From Coneutiohabitans thermophilus (GTDB lineage: Bacteria > Zhuqueibacterota > Zhuqueibacteria > Zhuqueibacterales > Zhuqueibacteraceae): a stretch of DNA of 26,850 nt. A model generated the notes under the pieces. That model was not told the DNA's origin. It saw only the letters and a list, made by a program, of their open reading frames with translations, and searched no databases. The position numbers and the translations under genes are program-made. How positions within the stretch are numbered: the stretch's first letter is position 1; every line of letters starts with the position of its first letter. The DNA lies in contig JAPDQY010000078.1 in the NCBI GenBank assembly GCA_034505235.1, positions 1-26,850 of the forward strand. The letters are read 5' to 3'. Shown piece by piece: positions 18,817 through 26,850 of the stretch.

Positions 18817-18836
18817 CGCAGGCAGGGAGGCCTGCG
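18817..18836. repeat. REP-like palindrome after the secreted GH144-type gene
   Basis: CGCAGGC and GCCTGCG are perfect inverted arms with a 6-bp loop, about 38 bp after the GH144-type stop. On the minus strand the stem is followed by GAGAAAA rather than T, so it is not a standard terminator; it may be an mRNA-end hairpin or one copy of a dispersed repeat. Confidence 0.5.
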
Positions 18837-18873
18837 CTATTCCAGGCGTTACTGGGGGGTTACTGCCGGCCAC

Positions 18874-21075
18874 TCAATCATCGTCTTCAAATCCGATTGC
18901 CTGCAGCGCCGGGGCGATTTCGGGATTGGACATGAACAGCCGCCACAACAGACCACTGCGATAATTCTCGATCATCACGGTAATCGGCGCCTGATTCAAG
19001 CCCATGAAAATATCCGCCACCCAATTTTGTCCGGGGTTGAAAGCGTCGCGCAAGCCGTAGATTCCCCAAAGCTGTGCGCCCAGGTCATGGTAGAAATGTT
19101 TGAGCGCCGCCATTGACTGCTCCGGCGTGTAGGGAAACGAGGCGAGTGCGCCGGTCGGTGTGATGGTGCCGTTGTCCTGCCGCGGCACGGCTTCATGCGC
19201 GTGATAGCCCCAGGGATCATCACTGGCGGTCAAGCCCCAGCACACCGCGCTGTAGCCGCGATGACCGCGCGGATTTTCGACGCAATAGGCATGGTTGATC
19301 AGCGCCAGGTTGCGGTTGTTTTTGAAATAGTTCGTGTAGCGATCCTTCCTGCCGCGCGGATCGAATCCCAAAAAGGAATAATGCGTGAAGAACAGCGGGC
19401 CGCCGCGGCCGACGCCGACGTCCAGTTTGATGCCGTAATAGGTGTTGCCATTGACATACTGGTTGCCGTGTGTGGTGCGGCCCCAATCTTCCCGGTAACG
19501 GCGTGCGCGCTCCGACTGTCCGGCCCAGCCGGTGTGATACAGGCTGGCCGGCACCCCATGCGTGGGTGAGGCAATGGCCAGCAAATAGACGATCATCGTC
19601 TCATTGAAGCCGATCAGGGGATGATTGATGTGCCAGCCGTAATCCGGCGACCAGTGCCAGTAGAGAAAATCACTGTCCGGCTCCCGGCGATACCAATCCC
19701 ACTCGACCGTTTCCCACAGTGCGGTGATGCCGACGACGATCCGGCGCTCCACCGGGTTGCGGCCGTCGAAATACTGCCGCGCCGCCAGCAGCCCCTGCAT
19801 CAAAAAGGCGGTTTCGACGAGATCACCGCCATTGTCATATTTGCCAAAAAGCGGCCACACCCTGCCGGTGCTGCCATACAGGAAGTGCGGCCAGGCGCCA
19901 TGAAAGCGATCGGCACGGCTGAGGAATTCGACGATCTTCAATACGTGTGCCGCCGCCTGTTCGCGGGCAATGAAGCCGCGCTCGGCTGCCACCAGCAGCG
20001 CCATAATGCCGAAGCCGGAGGCGCCGGTTGCCACCATTTCGTCGTCACCGGGAATGTTCTCCCGTGCCAGCCCGCAAACCGGATGCGCCGACTCCCAGTA
20101 ATAGCGAAAGCAGGCTTCCTGCAGCATGGTGAGCAGCTCATCATCGGACAACGGCCGGGTGTGTGCGGAAGCGGTGGCGGAGAGGGCAGATTCATTCCCG
20201 TTCAAATCGATGGCACTCACCCGATACCACGCCCGGCGGTGGGGTTCCCCAATAAAATCCGCGTAACGGTTGAAATCCACCCTCTGAATGCCGACCGGTT
20301 GAAACTGCCTGCCGTCGAAGGAACGGTAAATCTGATAGCACAGCACATCGGCGGCGGGGCTGGCCTGCCAGTGCAAGTCGATGTGGCGATCATAGGCGGT
20401 GGCGGTCAATGCCAGCGGCCGGGGCGGCGCTTGTTTGTCGGCAGGGTCACTGTATGAGATTTTGATTTCGTCCAGATAGATCGTGTGCGGCCTGCCGTCG
20501 TGCGCCCCCTGTGTAAAGCAAATGGTTTTGATCCTGCTGGGCTGTTCTTCTTTCGTGGAGGCAACTCCTTCCCCGGGCTGCAGCAGGCGGGCAAGTGCGA
20601 ACTTCACCTGCCGCCATTGCTGTGCCGGCAAACCGCCGGCGAGTTTGCCCCACGCCACCGGCGGCGTGCCCACACCGTGCACGTCCTTCAGGTAGATCAG
20701 GGGCAGTTCTTCGGCAGGGATGGCTTCCGGAGTGAAACACCAGAACGACAGCGTGTCGCCGCGGAACAGGATTTCCTGATTGCGACATTTGCTGTAGTGC
20801 AGCGCCATCTCCCACTCGCCGCCAAACTCCGAGCGCCACGCCAAGCGCAGCGCATTGGGCGGATTGTAATGGCGCTCGTCCGTCACCGGCATCCGGCCGT
20901 CAATCATGTCCAGCTCACTCGGCGGAATGCAAATTCCGCTGCTGTAATAGTAGGAGACAGCCGTCAGACTGTTGGCAAAGAAAACGTGCTGATCGTAACG
21001 TGACTGACCCAGGGCAGATCCAGCACCAAGAAAAATGAGAAAACCGCACAGGCGGCGGGCAGGGCGCAAAGGCAT
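18874..21075 (-). CDS. Secreted CBM-like / Fn3 / GH144-type enzyme
   Basis: A 733-residue exported enzyme. The signal peptide ends near residue 24 (GAGSALGQ). Residues about 28-212 resemble a carbohydrate-binding jelly roll (LRLAWRSEFGGEWEMAL, DTLSFWCF, IYLDEIKISY), residues 215-305 an Fn3 domain (ALTATAYDRHIDLHWQAS, YQIYRSFDG, YRVSAIDLNGNES), and residues 310-733 a GH144/Glycoamylase domain. Its motifs (TGASGFGIMALLVAAERGF, NGGDLVETAFLMQGLLAARQYF, HWSPDYGWHINHPLIGFNE, GLTASDDPWGYHAHEA, GLNQAPITVMIENYRSGLLW) differ from those of the other two copies in this window and are closer to what I recall of Bacteroidota GH144 endo-beta-1,2-glucanases. There is no T9SS sorting domain. The ATG at 21075 is chosen for the signal peptide; the frame runs on to 21177. 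It is the fourth gene of the receptor/PorV block. Confidence 0.87.
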   Translation of the reverse strand: MPLRPARRLCGFLIFLGAGSALGQSRYDQHVFFANSLTAVSYYYSSGICIPPSELDMIDGRMPVTDERHYNPPNALRLAWRSEFGGEWEMALHYSKCRNQEILFRGDTLSFWCFTPEAIPAEELPLIYLKDVHGVGTPPVAWGKLAGGLPAQQWRQVKFALARLLQPGEGVASTKEEQPSRIKTICFTQGAHDGRPHTIYLDEIKISYSDPADKQAPPRPLALTATAYDRHIDLHWQASPAADVLCYQIYRSFDGRQFQPVGIQRVDFNRYADFIGEPHRRAWYRVSAIDLNGNESALSATASAHTRPLSDDELLTMLQEACFRYYWESAHPVCGLARENIPGDDEMVATGASGFGIMALLVAAERGFIAREQAAAHVLKIVEFLSRADRFHGAWPHFLYGSTGRVWPLFGKYDNGGDLVETAFLMQGLLAARQYFDGRNPVERRIVVGITALWETVEWDWYRREPDSDFLYWHWSPDYGWHINHPLIGFNETMIVYLLAIASPTHGVPASLYHTGWAGQSERARRYREDWGRTTHGNQYVNGNTYYGIKLDVGVGRGGPLFFTHYSFLGFDPRGRKDRYTNYFKNNRNLALINHAYCVENPRGHRGYSAVCWGLTASDDPWGYHAHEAVPRQDNGTITPTGALASFPYTPEQSMAALKHFYHDLGAQLWGIYGLRDAFNPGQNWVADIFMGLNQAPITVMIENYRSGLLWRLFMSNPEIAPALQAIGFEDDD

Positions 21076-21233
21076 CACACGTACCCGGCGCTTGCAACTA
21101 GCGGGCAGTTGCAGACCCAACACCAGGCCGGGGCCCGGAACCAGAGCGGTGACGAGCCGACCAAGTTGCTCCCGCACCTTCGCGAAGCCTGACGCAGGCC
21201 GCCGGCCGGCCGCCCGTGCCGCGACGAGGAAGT

Positions 21234-21254
21234 CCGGCAGCTCACGTCTGCCGG
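21234..21254 (-). other. Hairpin just after the PorV-like gene
   Basis: CCGGCAG and CTGCCGG form a perfect 7-bp stem with a 7-nt loop, 15 nt after the PorV-like stop. No T-run follows, so it is more likely an mRNA-stabilising or partial-termination hairpin between this gene and the GH144-type gene than a full terminator. Confidence 0.5.
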
Positions 21255-21269
21255 GGTGGCGCGCTCGTT

Positions 21270-22286
21270 TCAGAAAGTCACCCCCACGCTGAAACGCTGG
21301 GCGGTCTCCAGCCGGCCGTGATCGGTCCAGCCGTAATCCAGACGAAAGTCATACCCATCGACTTCGATATGCATGCCTGCCCCAAGCGTGAGTCCAACTT
21401 CCGAATCTTTCAAAAAAAGATTTTGATAGCCGCCGCGCAGCGCCACGCGCTTGAACAACCGCCATTCCGCGCCCACGCTCATGCTTTCGGTGTTGTCGCT
21501 GGGATGATGAGCCTCCGCCGCCACCTCCAGCACGCTGTGGCGGCTCACCCGCATCGGCCACGCCAGGCCGACCCGGAAGAGCACAGGCAGCGAAAAGCTT
21601 TCGGTGACGAGTGCGGCGGGCAGGCTGCTGTTGTCGCCGTAGCGGTCGGGATCACGATCATAGAGAATGCGCAAATCCCGGCCGTCATACTTTGCCGGCA
21701 GGCCGAAATTGGACAGACTGGCACCGATGCGCAGGCCGCTTTCGGAAATACGGTAGAGCGTGCCGACGTTCAGCGCAAAGGTGGCAAGTGAGCTGTGCCA
21801 GATGGTCTCGCGGATGTAATTGAGCTGCACCCCGACGGCAAAGCGGTCGGAGATCTGGCGGCCAAAACCCAGCCCCAACGCCAGGTTGGAAACGGTGTAT
21901 TGCTCCCCGGTGCCCAGCGGTTGTTCCACCGTGCGCACGGCAATCTCGCCGGAGTTGAGCGCGGTGACCGTCAACAACAGGCTGCCCAGTTCGCCGGTTT
22001 GCAGCGCAGCGGCCGCATGATTGTAGGAGATATCCGCCAGCCAGGCGCTGTGGGTGAACTGTGCGCCATAGCCGCTGTGATGCCCGAGAGCAGCGGGATT
22101 GTAATAGGCAGAAAGAATTTCATCTGCGGAAGTGACGCCGGCGTTGCCCATGCCTGCCAACCGGGCGCTGGGCTCGATCAACAGGAACTGGCCGATGGTG
22201 GTGCCGGTCTTGCTTTGCGGCCATGCCGGCGGTGCGAGCGCCACCAGCGCGAGTGCCAACGGCAGCATAGAGGAGATTCTCTGCAT
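21270..22286 (-). CDS. PorV/PorQ-family outer-membrane beta-barrel protein
   Basis: The 338-residue product has a signal peptide (MQRISSMLPLALALVALAPPAWPQS) and the PorV/PorQ hallmark opening FLLIEPSARLAGMGNAGVTSADEILSAYYNPAAL, followed by alternating beta-strand sequence and a C-terminal barrel strand ending in Phe (QRFSVGVTF). PorV is the T9SS component that accepts cargo from the translocon and shuttles it to the attachment complex; PorV/PorQ paralogues are common in this bacterial group. It lies directly after the large T9SS-like protein gene, so it may serve that cargo. AGGGAG sits 7 nt before the ATG at 22286. A second in-frame ATG at 22379 overlaps the upstream stop as ATGA, but would place 31 non-signal residues before the signal peptide. 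Confidence 0.85.
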   Translation of the reverse strand: MQRISSMLPLALALVALAPPAWPQSKTGTTIGQFLLIEPSARLAGMGNAGVTSADEILSAYYNPAALGHHSGYGAQFTHSAWLADISYNHAAAALQTGELGSLLLTVTALNSGEIAVRTVEQPLGTGEQYTVSNLALGLGFGRQISDRFAVGVQLNYIRETIWHSSLATFALNVGTLYRISESGLRIGASLSNFGLPAKYDGRDLRILYDRDPDRYGDNSSLPAALVTESFSLPVLFRVGLAWPMRVSRHSVLEVAAEAHHPSDNTESMSVGAEWRLFKRVALRGGYQNLFLKDSEVGLTLGAGMHIEVDGYDFRLDYGWTDHGRLETAQRFSVGVTF

Positions 22287-22375
22287 AACCGAACTCCCTG
22301 AAGAAGAGGGCACGGCAGACGCGGCGGCGGCGCGGGCCGGCCCGCCGTGCCAAGCAGGACTACCTTTTTCCGGAT

Positions 22376-25300
22376 TCATTTAATGATGGCAAACTTGCCG
22401 ATGTGAGTCGCCATGCCGGGGGCTTCCACATGAAAAAGATACAGCCCGGGCGCCACGTCGAGATTGTCCTTGCTGCGCAAATTCCAGGGCACCATGCCGG
22501 TGGTGGAAGCGTCATGATACAGCGTTTGCACCAGCTCACCGCGCACGGTGTAAATGCGAATCGTGCAATTTTGCGGCAGGTTGCGAAACTCCAGACGGCG
22601 CTCGCCGCGGCCCGAAATGGCAAAGCGTTCCGCCTCGAAGCTGGCCATGCCAACATAGGGATTGGGCACCACATAGGGCGCCTGGGTCGCCTCCGCCCGC
22701 GCCTTTTGGGGGCTGATGAACTCGCCGGTGGTTTGGAAGCGGAACAGCTCGCCCTCCTCGAAAGGATAGATCAGCCGCGCCTCATACACGTCGCCCGGCG
22801 CCGGCAGCCGCAAGGGACCGCGCTGCGCCTGGCCGGTGGTGTCCAGCGCCACCCGCCAGGTTTCATAAGCCCGGGAATCATTCGGCAGGTAGGTGACGAC
22901 GTCGATGAATTCATCCGGGAAGGGCAGGCTCAGCTTGCCATCGCCGTCCCGGTCCAGAAAGTAAAACTTCATGCGCAACTCGCCCGCGGGCGTTTGGGCA
23001 TACACCCGAAATTTTGCCGGCCGTGCGCGCAGCAAGCCAAAACCGCGCAGCGAAGTGTCGATCGGCACGTCGCTGAAAGTGAGCTTCAAATCATAGGGGA
23101 AGCCGGTGCGCCGCAGATTGATCGGCAGCGCAGTGCGGTAGCTCACTTTGAGACGCGCGTTGGTACTGCTGGTCGGGGTGAAGCCGCTGCGCAGCGAATC
23201 GACACTCACCGTGCGCGGCGTGCTCACCACCGGCAGCAAGCCCAGTCCCACCTGGCCGATGCCTTTGCCCTCCAAATCGTAGCCGTTGGAGAAAATGACC
23301 CTGCCGCTGGTGCTGTCAATGAGATCATAGTAGGCCGCGCGCACGCTGTCAGCCGCGATGCCTTTAAACTTGAGATGGAAGACATGGTTGTCCGGCACCA
23401 GCGCCGAGTTCACCACCTCCACCCGCACGCTGCCGGTACCGCGGCCGGCAAGTTGGGTGGCATTGGAAGCCGCGGCGGGAACGTAGCCATGCACCCGGGG
23501 ATTGGGCCGCACCGCCACGACATTCTTCGGCAAAATCGTGCCGCCCCGCGGCGTGCGCGAAACCGTAATGGCATTCTCCGAAGGGTAAAACCCCAGCGAA
23601 TCCGAACCATGATCGTAGGCAGTGACGGCGTAGTAGTAAAGCTGGCCGTTGGTCACCGTGGTGTCCAGGAAGGTGTGCGACAGGCCGTCATCATTGCCGA
23701 GATAGTAGGACACGCCCTCCACCTGCTGCGGCGAGAAGCCCTTCTTGCCATTGACCAAATCGAATTGCGCGATCGGCCGGCCGTTGCCCAACGGCCCGGT
23801 GCCGCGGCCGGTGCTGATCACCTTGGGATCGCGAAACTCCGGATCGCTCGAGCGGTAAACCCGGTAGCCTTCGAAGTCATTCTCCAGCGAGACGGGATCG
23901 ACGCCGCGTTCCGCGAGATCATCCCACGACAGCCGCACGTAGCCGTCGCCGCTCTCCGCAGTCACGGTGGGCAGGGGCGGTGGCACGGCAAATTGATAAT
24001 TGGCGTTGTAGATGAGCTGAACGGTTTTGACGGTGTTCTCCAACTCCTGCAAATCGGCCCCATAAGCCAGCGCCAGGCTGAACCGTTCGGTTTTGCCGGC
24101 TTTCAGGGTGAAGGGCCCGGAGGCAAACAGAAACGCGATGTTGTAGTTCAAAGCCAGCGGTGGATCGAAGCGCTTGGCCTCGTCGGGATCGGTGAACTGG
24201 TCATACAACCGTTTCGGCCAGTTCTTGCCATCGTCAAAAAAGACCAGATTCTCGACTTCCTGATTGGGATTGCCGGAACCGGGGCGAATGCGGTTGAATT
24301 TGAAGCCGGTGAGGCCGATCTGATCGGATTCCTGCAGATCGGTGCGGTCAAAGCTGGGTTCGCCGGCGGTGGGCATGCGGTCGCCTTCACCGGTGTCGAA
24401 GGTGCCGAAGACGCCGTCGGCGCCGGTATCGTGCAACTCGGCGACCCAGTCCATGTCTTCATCGCCGGTGAACCAGCGCGCGGCACGGTAGGCGGCGCGG
24501 CTTTCGAGCGTGCCGATGGCGCGGGTGAAATCGGCGGCATTGTAGTTGGCGAGAAAATAGGCGCGGATGTTGTCCTGGCCTTCGAGCAACTGTCCGGGCC
24601 CGCCATCGCGCAGTTCGTCAATGATGCCGTCACGATCATTGTCGATGCGGTCGAACGGTTTGCCGGGAGTTTCCAGATAACTGTAGCCGAGATAGCCGGT
24701 GGGATAGCAGTTGGTGCCGAGCGCGTCGCCATGCCCGAGCTTGTCCCAGGTGTAAACCAGATTGAGGCCCAGCGCCTTGGTGTAGAAGGCATTGTCATCA
24801 TCCGATTCCGCCACGCCGTCGCAGGAGAGCGAGGAGCCGCCGACGCCGGAGTCCATGTAGAGTCCGAAGATGATATTCTCGTTGTAATCGGTGGTGCCTT
24901 CGTTGGTGATGTCGTAATGCCAGAAGATCACGTTGGCGGCCTGCGGGTTGTTCCATTGAAAGCCGCGCACTTCGATGCGCAGCCCCAGGCCGCGGCGGGT
25001 GGAATCCCGGCTGTCGGGGTAGAAATCCCAGGCATCGTAAAAATCGTCATCCATCACGGTGAAGCTTTCCAGATCGGCGTTGGGGCGCTTGCCGAAATAG
25101 CCGTTCCAGCTTGCGCGCCAGCCCGGGTCATCAGGGTCGTTGACCTTGTCGGGCCAGAAGTCGGGCCAGGTGCGGGGGTCATTGCTCACCGCCGGCGAGC
25201 GGCCCTTGTTGATGGCGGGATCGGCTTGAAAGAAGCCCGGCCGGGGCTCGAAGCGCATGACGCGATTGCGGAAGGGGCTGATGCCCTGCCGCTCGCGGTA

Positions 25301-25636
25301 GCCGGTCTCCATGATATACACCTCGCGGCCGTTGCGCTCGCGCACTTTGGCCAGCACGAAGGGAGTGATGCCGTCGGTGTAATTCAAGCCGCTGCCTTTG
25401 GGCACCTCGGCCGAGTGGAAAACGCTGAGATCGACGCCGAGGGGGTCGGGCGGATAATCCCCCACCATGCCATAGTTGTAGAAGAACGTGCGAATATTGG
25501 AGGCATCATGCGTGCCCTGGCGCTCGGCATCGACACGCCCGCGCTGCTCCGGCGGCACCACCGGCTGCAATTGCGCCCGGGCGGCCGTCCCGGCCAGCAG
25601 CAGGGCCAGCAGGACAATCATTTTGACACGAGCCAT
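22376..25636 (-). CDS. Large secreted Fn3 / Ca-binding / T9SS-like surface protein
   Basis: A 1086-residue exported protein of unknown function. The signal peptide ends near residue 21 (TAARAQ). The N-terminal half has no catalytic signature but contains Asp-rich calcium-type loops: DRIDNDRDGIIDE (about 330-342) and DRDGDGKLSLPFPDEF (about 895-910). An Fn3-like domain spans about 550-692 (YVRLSWDDL, FEGYRVYRSSDPEF, LYYYAVTAYDHGSD). The last 90 residues (VVPNPYVG, IRIYTVRGELVQTLYH, APGLYLFHVEAPG, IGKFAIIK) resemble a T9SS C-terminal sorting domain, with PNPYVG in place of PNPFNP. AAGGAG lies 6 nt before the ATG at 25636, which decides the start over GTG 25663 and ATG 25654. It follows the receptor gene by 23 bp and probably works with it as a surface glycan-binding partner; that role is inferred from position. 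Confidence 0.8.
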   Translation of the reverse strand: MARVKMIVLLALLLAGTAARAQLQPVVPPEQRGRVDAERQGTHDASNIRTFFYNYGMVGDYPPDPLGVDLSVFHSAEVPKGSGLNYTDGITPFVLAKVRERNGREVYIMETGYRERQGISPFRNRVMRFEPRPGFFQADPAINKGRSPAVSNDPRTWPDFWPDKVNDPDDPGWRASWNGYFGKRPNADLESFTVMDDDFYDAWDFYPDSRDSTRRGLGLRIEVRGFQWNNPQAANVIFWHYDITNEGTTDYNENIIFGLYMDSGVGGSSLSCDGVAESDDDNAFYTKALGLNLVYTWDKLGHGDALGTNCYPTGYLGYSYLETPGKPFDRIDNDRDGIIDELRDGGPGQLLEGQDNIRAYFLANYNAADFTRAIGTLESRAAYRAARWFTGDEDMDWVAELHDTGADGVFGTFDTGEGDRMPTAGEPSFDRTDLQESDQIGLTGFKFNRIRPGSGNPNQEVENLVFFDDGKNWPKRLYDQFTDPDEAKRFDPPLALNYNIAFLFASGPFTLKAGKTERFSLALAYGADLQELENTVKTVQLIYNANYQFAVPPPLPTVTAESGDGYVRLSWDDLAERGVDPVSLENDFEGYRVYRSSDPEFRDPKVISTGRGTGPLGNGRPIAQFDLVNGKKGFSPQQVEGVSYYLGNDDGLSHTFLDTTVTNGQLYYYAVTAYDHGSDSLGFYPSENAITVSRTPRGGTILPKNVVAVRPNPRVHGYVPAAASNATQLAGRGTGSVRVEVVNSALVPDNHVFHLKFKGIAADSVRAAYYDLIDSTSGRVIFSNGYDLEGKGIGQVGLGLLPVVSTPRTVSVDSLRSGFTPTSSTNARLKVSYRTALPINLRRTGFPYDLKLTFSDVPIDTSLRGFGLLRARPAKFRVYAQTPAGELRMKFYFLDRDGDGKLSLPFPDEFIDVVTYLPNDSRAYETWRVALDTTGQAQRGPLRLPAPGDVYEARLIYPFEEGELFRFQTTGEFISPQKARAEATQAPYVVPNPYVGMASFEAERFAISGRGERRLEFRNLPQNCTIRIYTVRGELVQTLYHDASTTGMVPWNLRSKDNLDVAPGLYLFHVEAPGMATHIGKFAIIK

Positions 25637-25659
25637 TGCTTTCTCCTTAGCCATCGAAT

Positions 25660-26850
25660 TCACAGCCCGGCATTCACCGTCAGCCCCAGTTCGATGCGCC
25701 GTGGCGGATAATAGCGCTGCGGATTCGCCAGCGTCACGCGATCGGCCACCGGATTGAGGGAATAATCAGGGCTGCCGGTGTTGCTGAACACGAAGCCGTT
25801 GGAAAAGCGCGCATCCAGCAGGTTGAAAACGCGGCCGAACACGCTGCAGTCCAAATTGGCCAGGCGAAAAAACTTCTCCGCGCGCAGATCCACCAGCACG
25901 AACGCGGGCTTGCGGCCGGAGTTGGCTTCCAGATCGGCACCGAAGCCGGAGCCGATCTCGGGGGTGTAGGGCTGGCCGCTGCCGAAGCGAATCACGGTGC
26001 TGAGCGCGTAGTGGCGCGGCTGATCGAGCGTGATGGTGGTATTGAGGGTGTGGCGCTGATCCCAGTTGAGCGGCACCTGCCGCGGCCGCGGGTCTTCGCC
26101 GGCCGCCGCGCGTGTGGCGGTCTCGCGCGGATCGCTGGAATTGCCCATCGCACGCTGCCAGGTGTAATCCAGCATCGTGCTCACCGGGCCGAGACGGCGT
26201 TGATCCAAAGACAGGGTGAAGCCCAGCACACTGCCGAAATCGACATTGGTCAGGCGGGCATATTCCGCCGCAGCATAGGTCGAAACGAACTCCACGCCCA
26301 GCAAATCGCGAATGTCCTTGTAGAACACGCTGAAATCCAGCCCGAGGAATTCGGTGATGGCGTGCTTGTAGCCGAATTCATACTGCACCGTGCGCTCGGG
26401 CTTGATGTCCGGATTGCCGAGCACGCCATAGCTGATTCCGCCCGCCTGCAGTTCATCCAGCACCTGGTAGTTGGAGTTGGCGAAAATTTGCCCCAGCCCC
26501 GGGAATTGATAGAAATGGCCGTAGGCAAAGAACAGGGCGGCGGTGGTGGTGATCGGGTAGGACACGCCCAGGCGCGGGGCCAGCGATATTTTCCGGCTGG
26601 TGGGTTTGGGGACGGAGCGCGGCGCGCCTTGAATGGCATTCGCCGGATTTTGCAAATCGCTGGGGAGGGTGGCGCGCGCGTCAAAATACTCGAAGCGTGC
26701 GCCGGCGCGCACAATCAGGTCATTCCACTCGATTTGATCCTGCGCGTAGGCCGCCAGCGAAATCGGATGATACTTTTGCGGGTCGGGATAATCCGGCGGC
26801 TCGTTGACATGGCGCACCACCAGCGTGCCGCCCGGGCTGACGAGATGGCC
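25660..26850 (-). CDS. TonB-dependent receptor, C-terminal beta-barrel (5' end beyond window)
   Basis: The last 396 residues are visible and the frame is open at the right edge. The sequence shows the outer-membrane barrel of TonB-dependent receptors: alternating strands with aromatic ends, LAAYAQDQIEWNDLIVRAGARFEYFD, LAPRLGVSYPITTTAALFFAYGHFYQFPGL, NPDIKPERTVQYEFGYKHAI, QRHTLNTTI, SGQPYTPE and a final strand ending RIELGLTVNAGL. The plug and TonB box are outside the window, so substrate class cannot be read. The neighbouring genes suggest oligosaccharide uptake, but no SusD homologue is visible next to it. Its stop lies 23 bp before the next gene, which makes co-transcription very likely. 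Confidence 0.9.
   Translation of the reverse strand, partial: GHLVSPGGTLVVRHVNEPPDYPDPQKYHPISLAAYAQDQIEWNDLIVRAGARFEYFDARATLPSDLQNPANAIQGAPRSVPKPTSRKISLAPRLGVSYPITTTAALFFAYGHFYQFPGLGQIFANSNYQVLDELQAGGISYGVLGNPDIKPERTVQYEFGYKHAITEFLGLDFSVFYKDIRDLLGVEFVSTYAAAEYARLTNVDFGSVLGFTLSLDQRRLGPVSTMLDYTWQRAMGNSSDPRETATRAAAGEDPRPRQVPLNWDQRHTLNTTITLDQPRHYALSTVIRFGSGQPYTPEIGSGFGADLEANSGRKPAFVLVDLRAEKFFRLANLDCSVFGRVFNLLDARFSNGFVFSNTGSPDYSLNPVADRVTLANPQRYYPPRRIELGLTVNAGL

Larger units (their letters stand above)
18541..18873. other. Gene-free stretch upstream of the Ehr-type genes
   Basis: This 333-bp gap lies between the secreted GH144-type gene and the small-subunit gene and should carry the promoter of the Ehr-type set; it has AT-rich patches near 18635 and 18735. 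It holds a 7-bp-arm palindrome (18817-18836) soon after the GH144-type stop and a 6-bp-arm inverted repeat (18704-18719). The small-subunit frame is open through the gap without family similarity. Confidence 0.55.

Noticed and set aside
22403..25711. 1102-codon open frame on the plus strand
   Set aside because: Antisense to the large Fn3/T9SS-like protein, which has a signal peptide, a strong ribosome-binding site and recognisable domains.

Overview
All recognisable genes in this 26.85 kb window lie on the minus strand, so transcription runs from right to left. The organism looks like a high-GC member of the FCB group, and a candidate-phylum KSB1/Calditrichota-like lineage is my best guess. 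The reasons are a type IX secretion (T9SS) C-terminal sorting domain of the YPNPFNP type, a PorV/PorQ-family outer-membrane protein, a TonB-dependent receptor and a large secreted Fn3/T9SS-like protein, all in GC-rich DNA. No tRNA, rRNA, CRISPR array, transposase or phage gene was seen.

Layout in the direction of transcription: (1) 26850-18874 holds an outer-membrane/secretion cluster: the C-terminal part of a TonB-dependent receptor, a 1086-aa secreted Fn3/T9SS-like protein, a PorV/PorQ-family barrel, and a secreted three-part enzyme (CBM-like, Fn3, GH144-type domain). (2) 18540-10711 holds six subunits of a complex I/group 4 hydrogenase-like membrane complex, in the order HyfI, HyfB, HyfC, HyfE, HyfF, HyfG. 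The large subunit lacks the usual paired Cys ligands of the NiFe site, so it is better described as an Ehr-type (energy-converting hydrogenase-related) complex than a hydrogenase. (3) 10130-2424 holds a GH94 phosphorylase, an AidB-like acyl-CoA dehydrogenase, an SGNH-hydrolase/GH144/T9SS fusion whose start codon overlaps the dehydrogenase stop, and a second short GH144-type enzyme followed by a clear intrinsic terminator. (4) 2218-1 holds a small four-helix membrane protein and the start of a secreted discoidin-domain protein that runs off the left edge.

The carbohydrate genes suggest a beta-1,2-glucan (cyclic or linear periplasmic-glucan type) depolymerisation locus. Three GH144/Glycoamylase-type enzymes would cut the chain outside the cytoplasm, an SGNH esterase domain could remove acyl substituents, the receptor, PorV and T9SS parts would handle surface display and uptake, and the GH94 enzyme would phosphorolyse oligosaccharides inside. 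Substrate is inferred from family and motifs, not proven. The Ehr-type complex sits between the two carbohydrate blocks; a functional link is not shown.

Several intergenic gaps carry unexplained short structures: twin hairpin elements, a run of degenerate heptamers, an 11-bp inverted repeat inside the Ehr gene cluster, and strong palindromes. Start codons were chosen from signal peptides, family alignment and Shine-Dalgarno sites where present.
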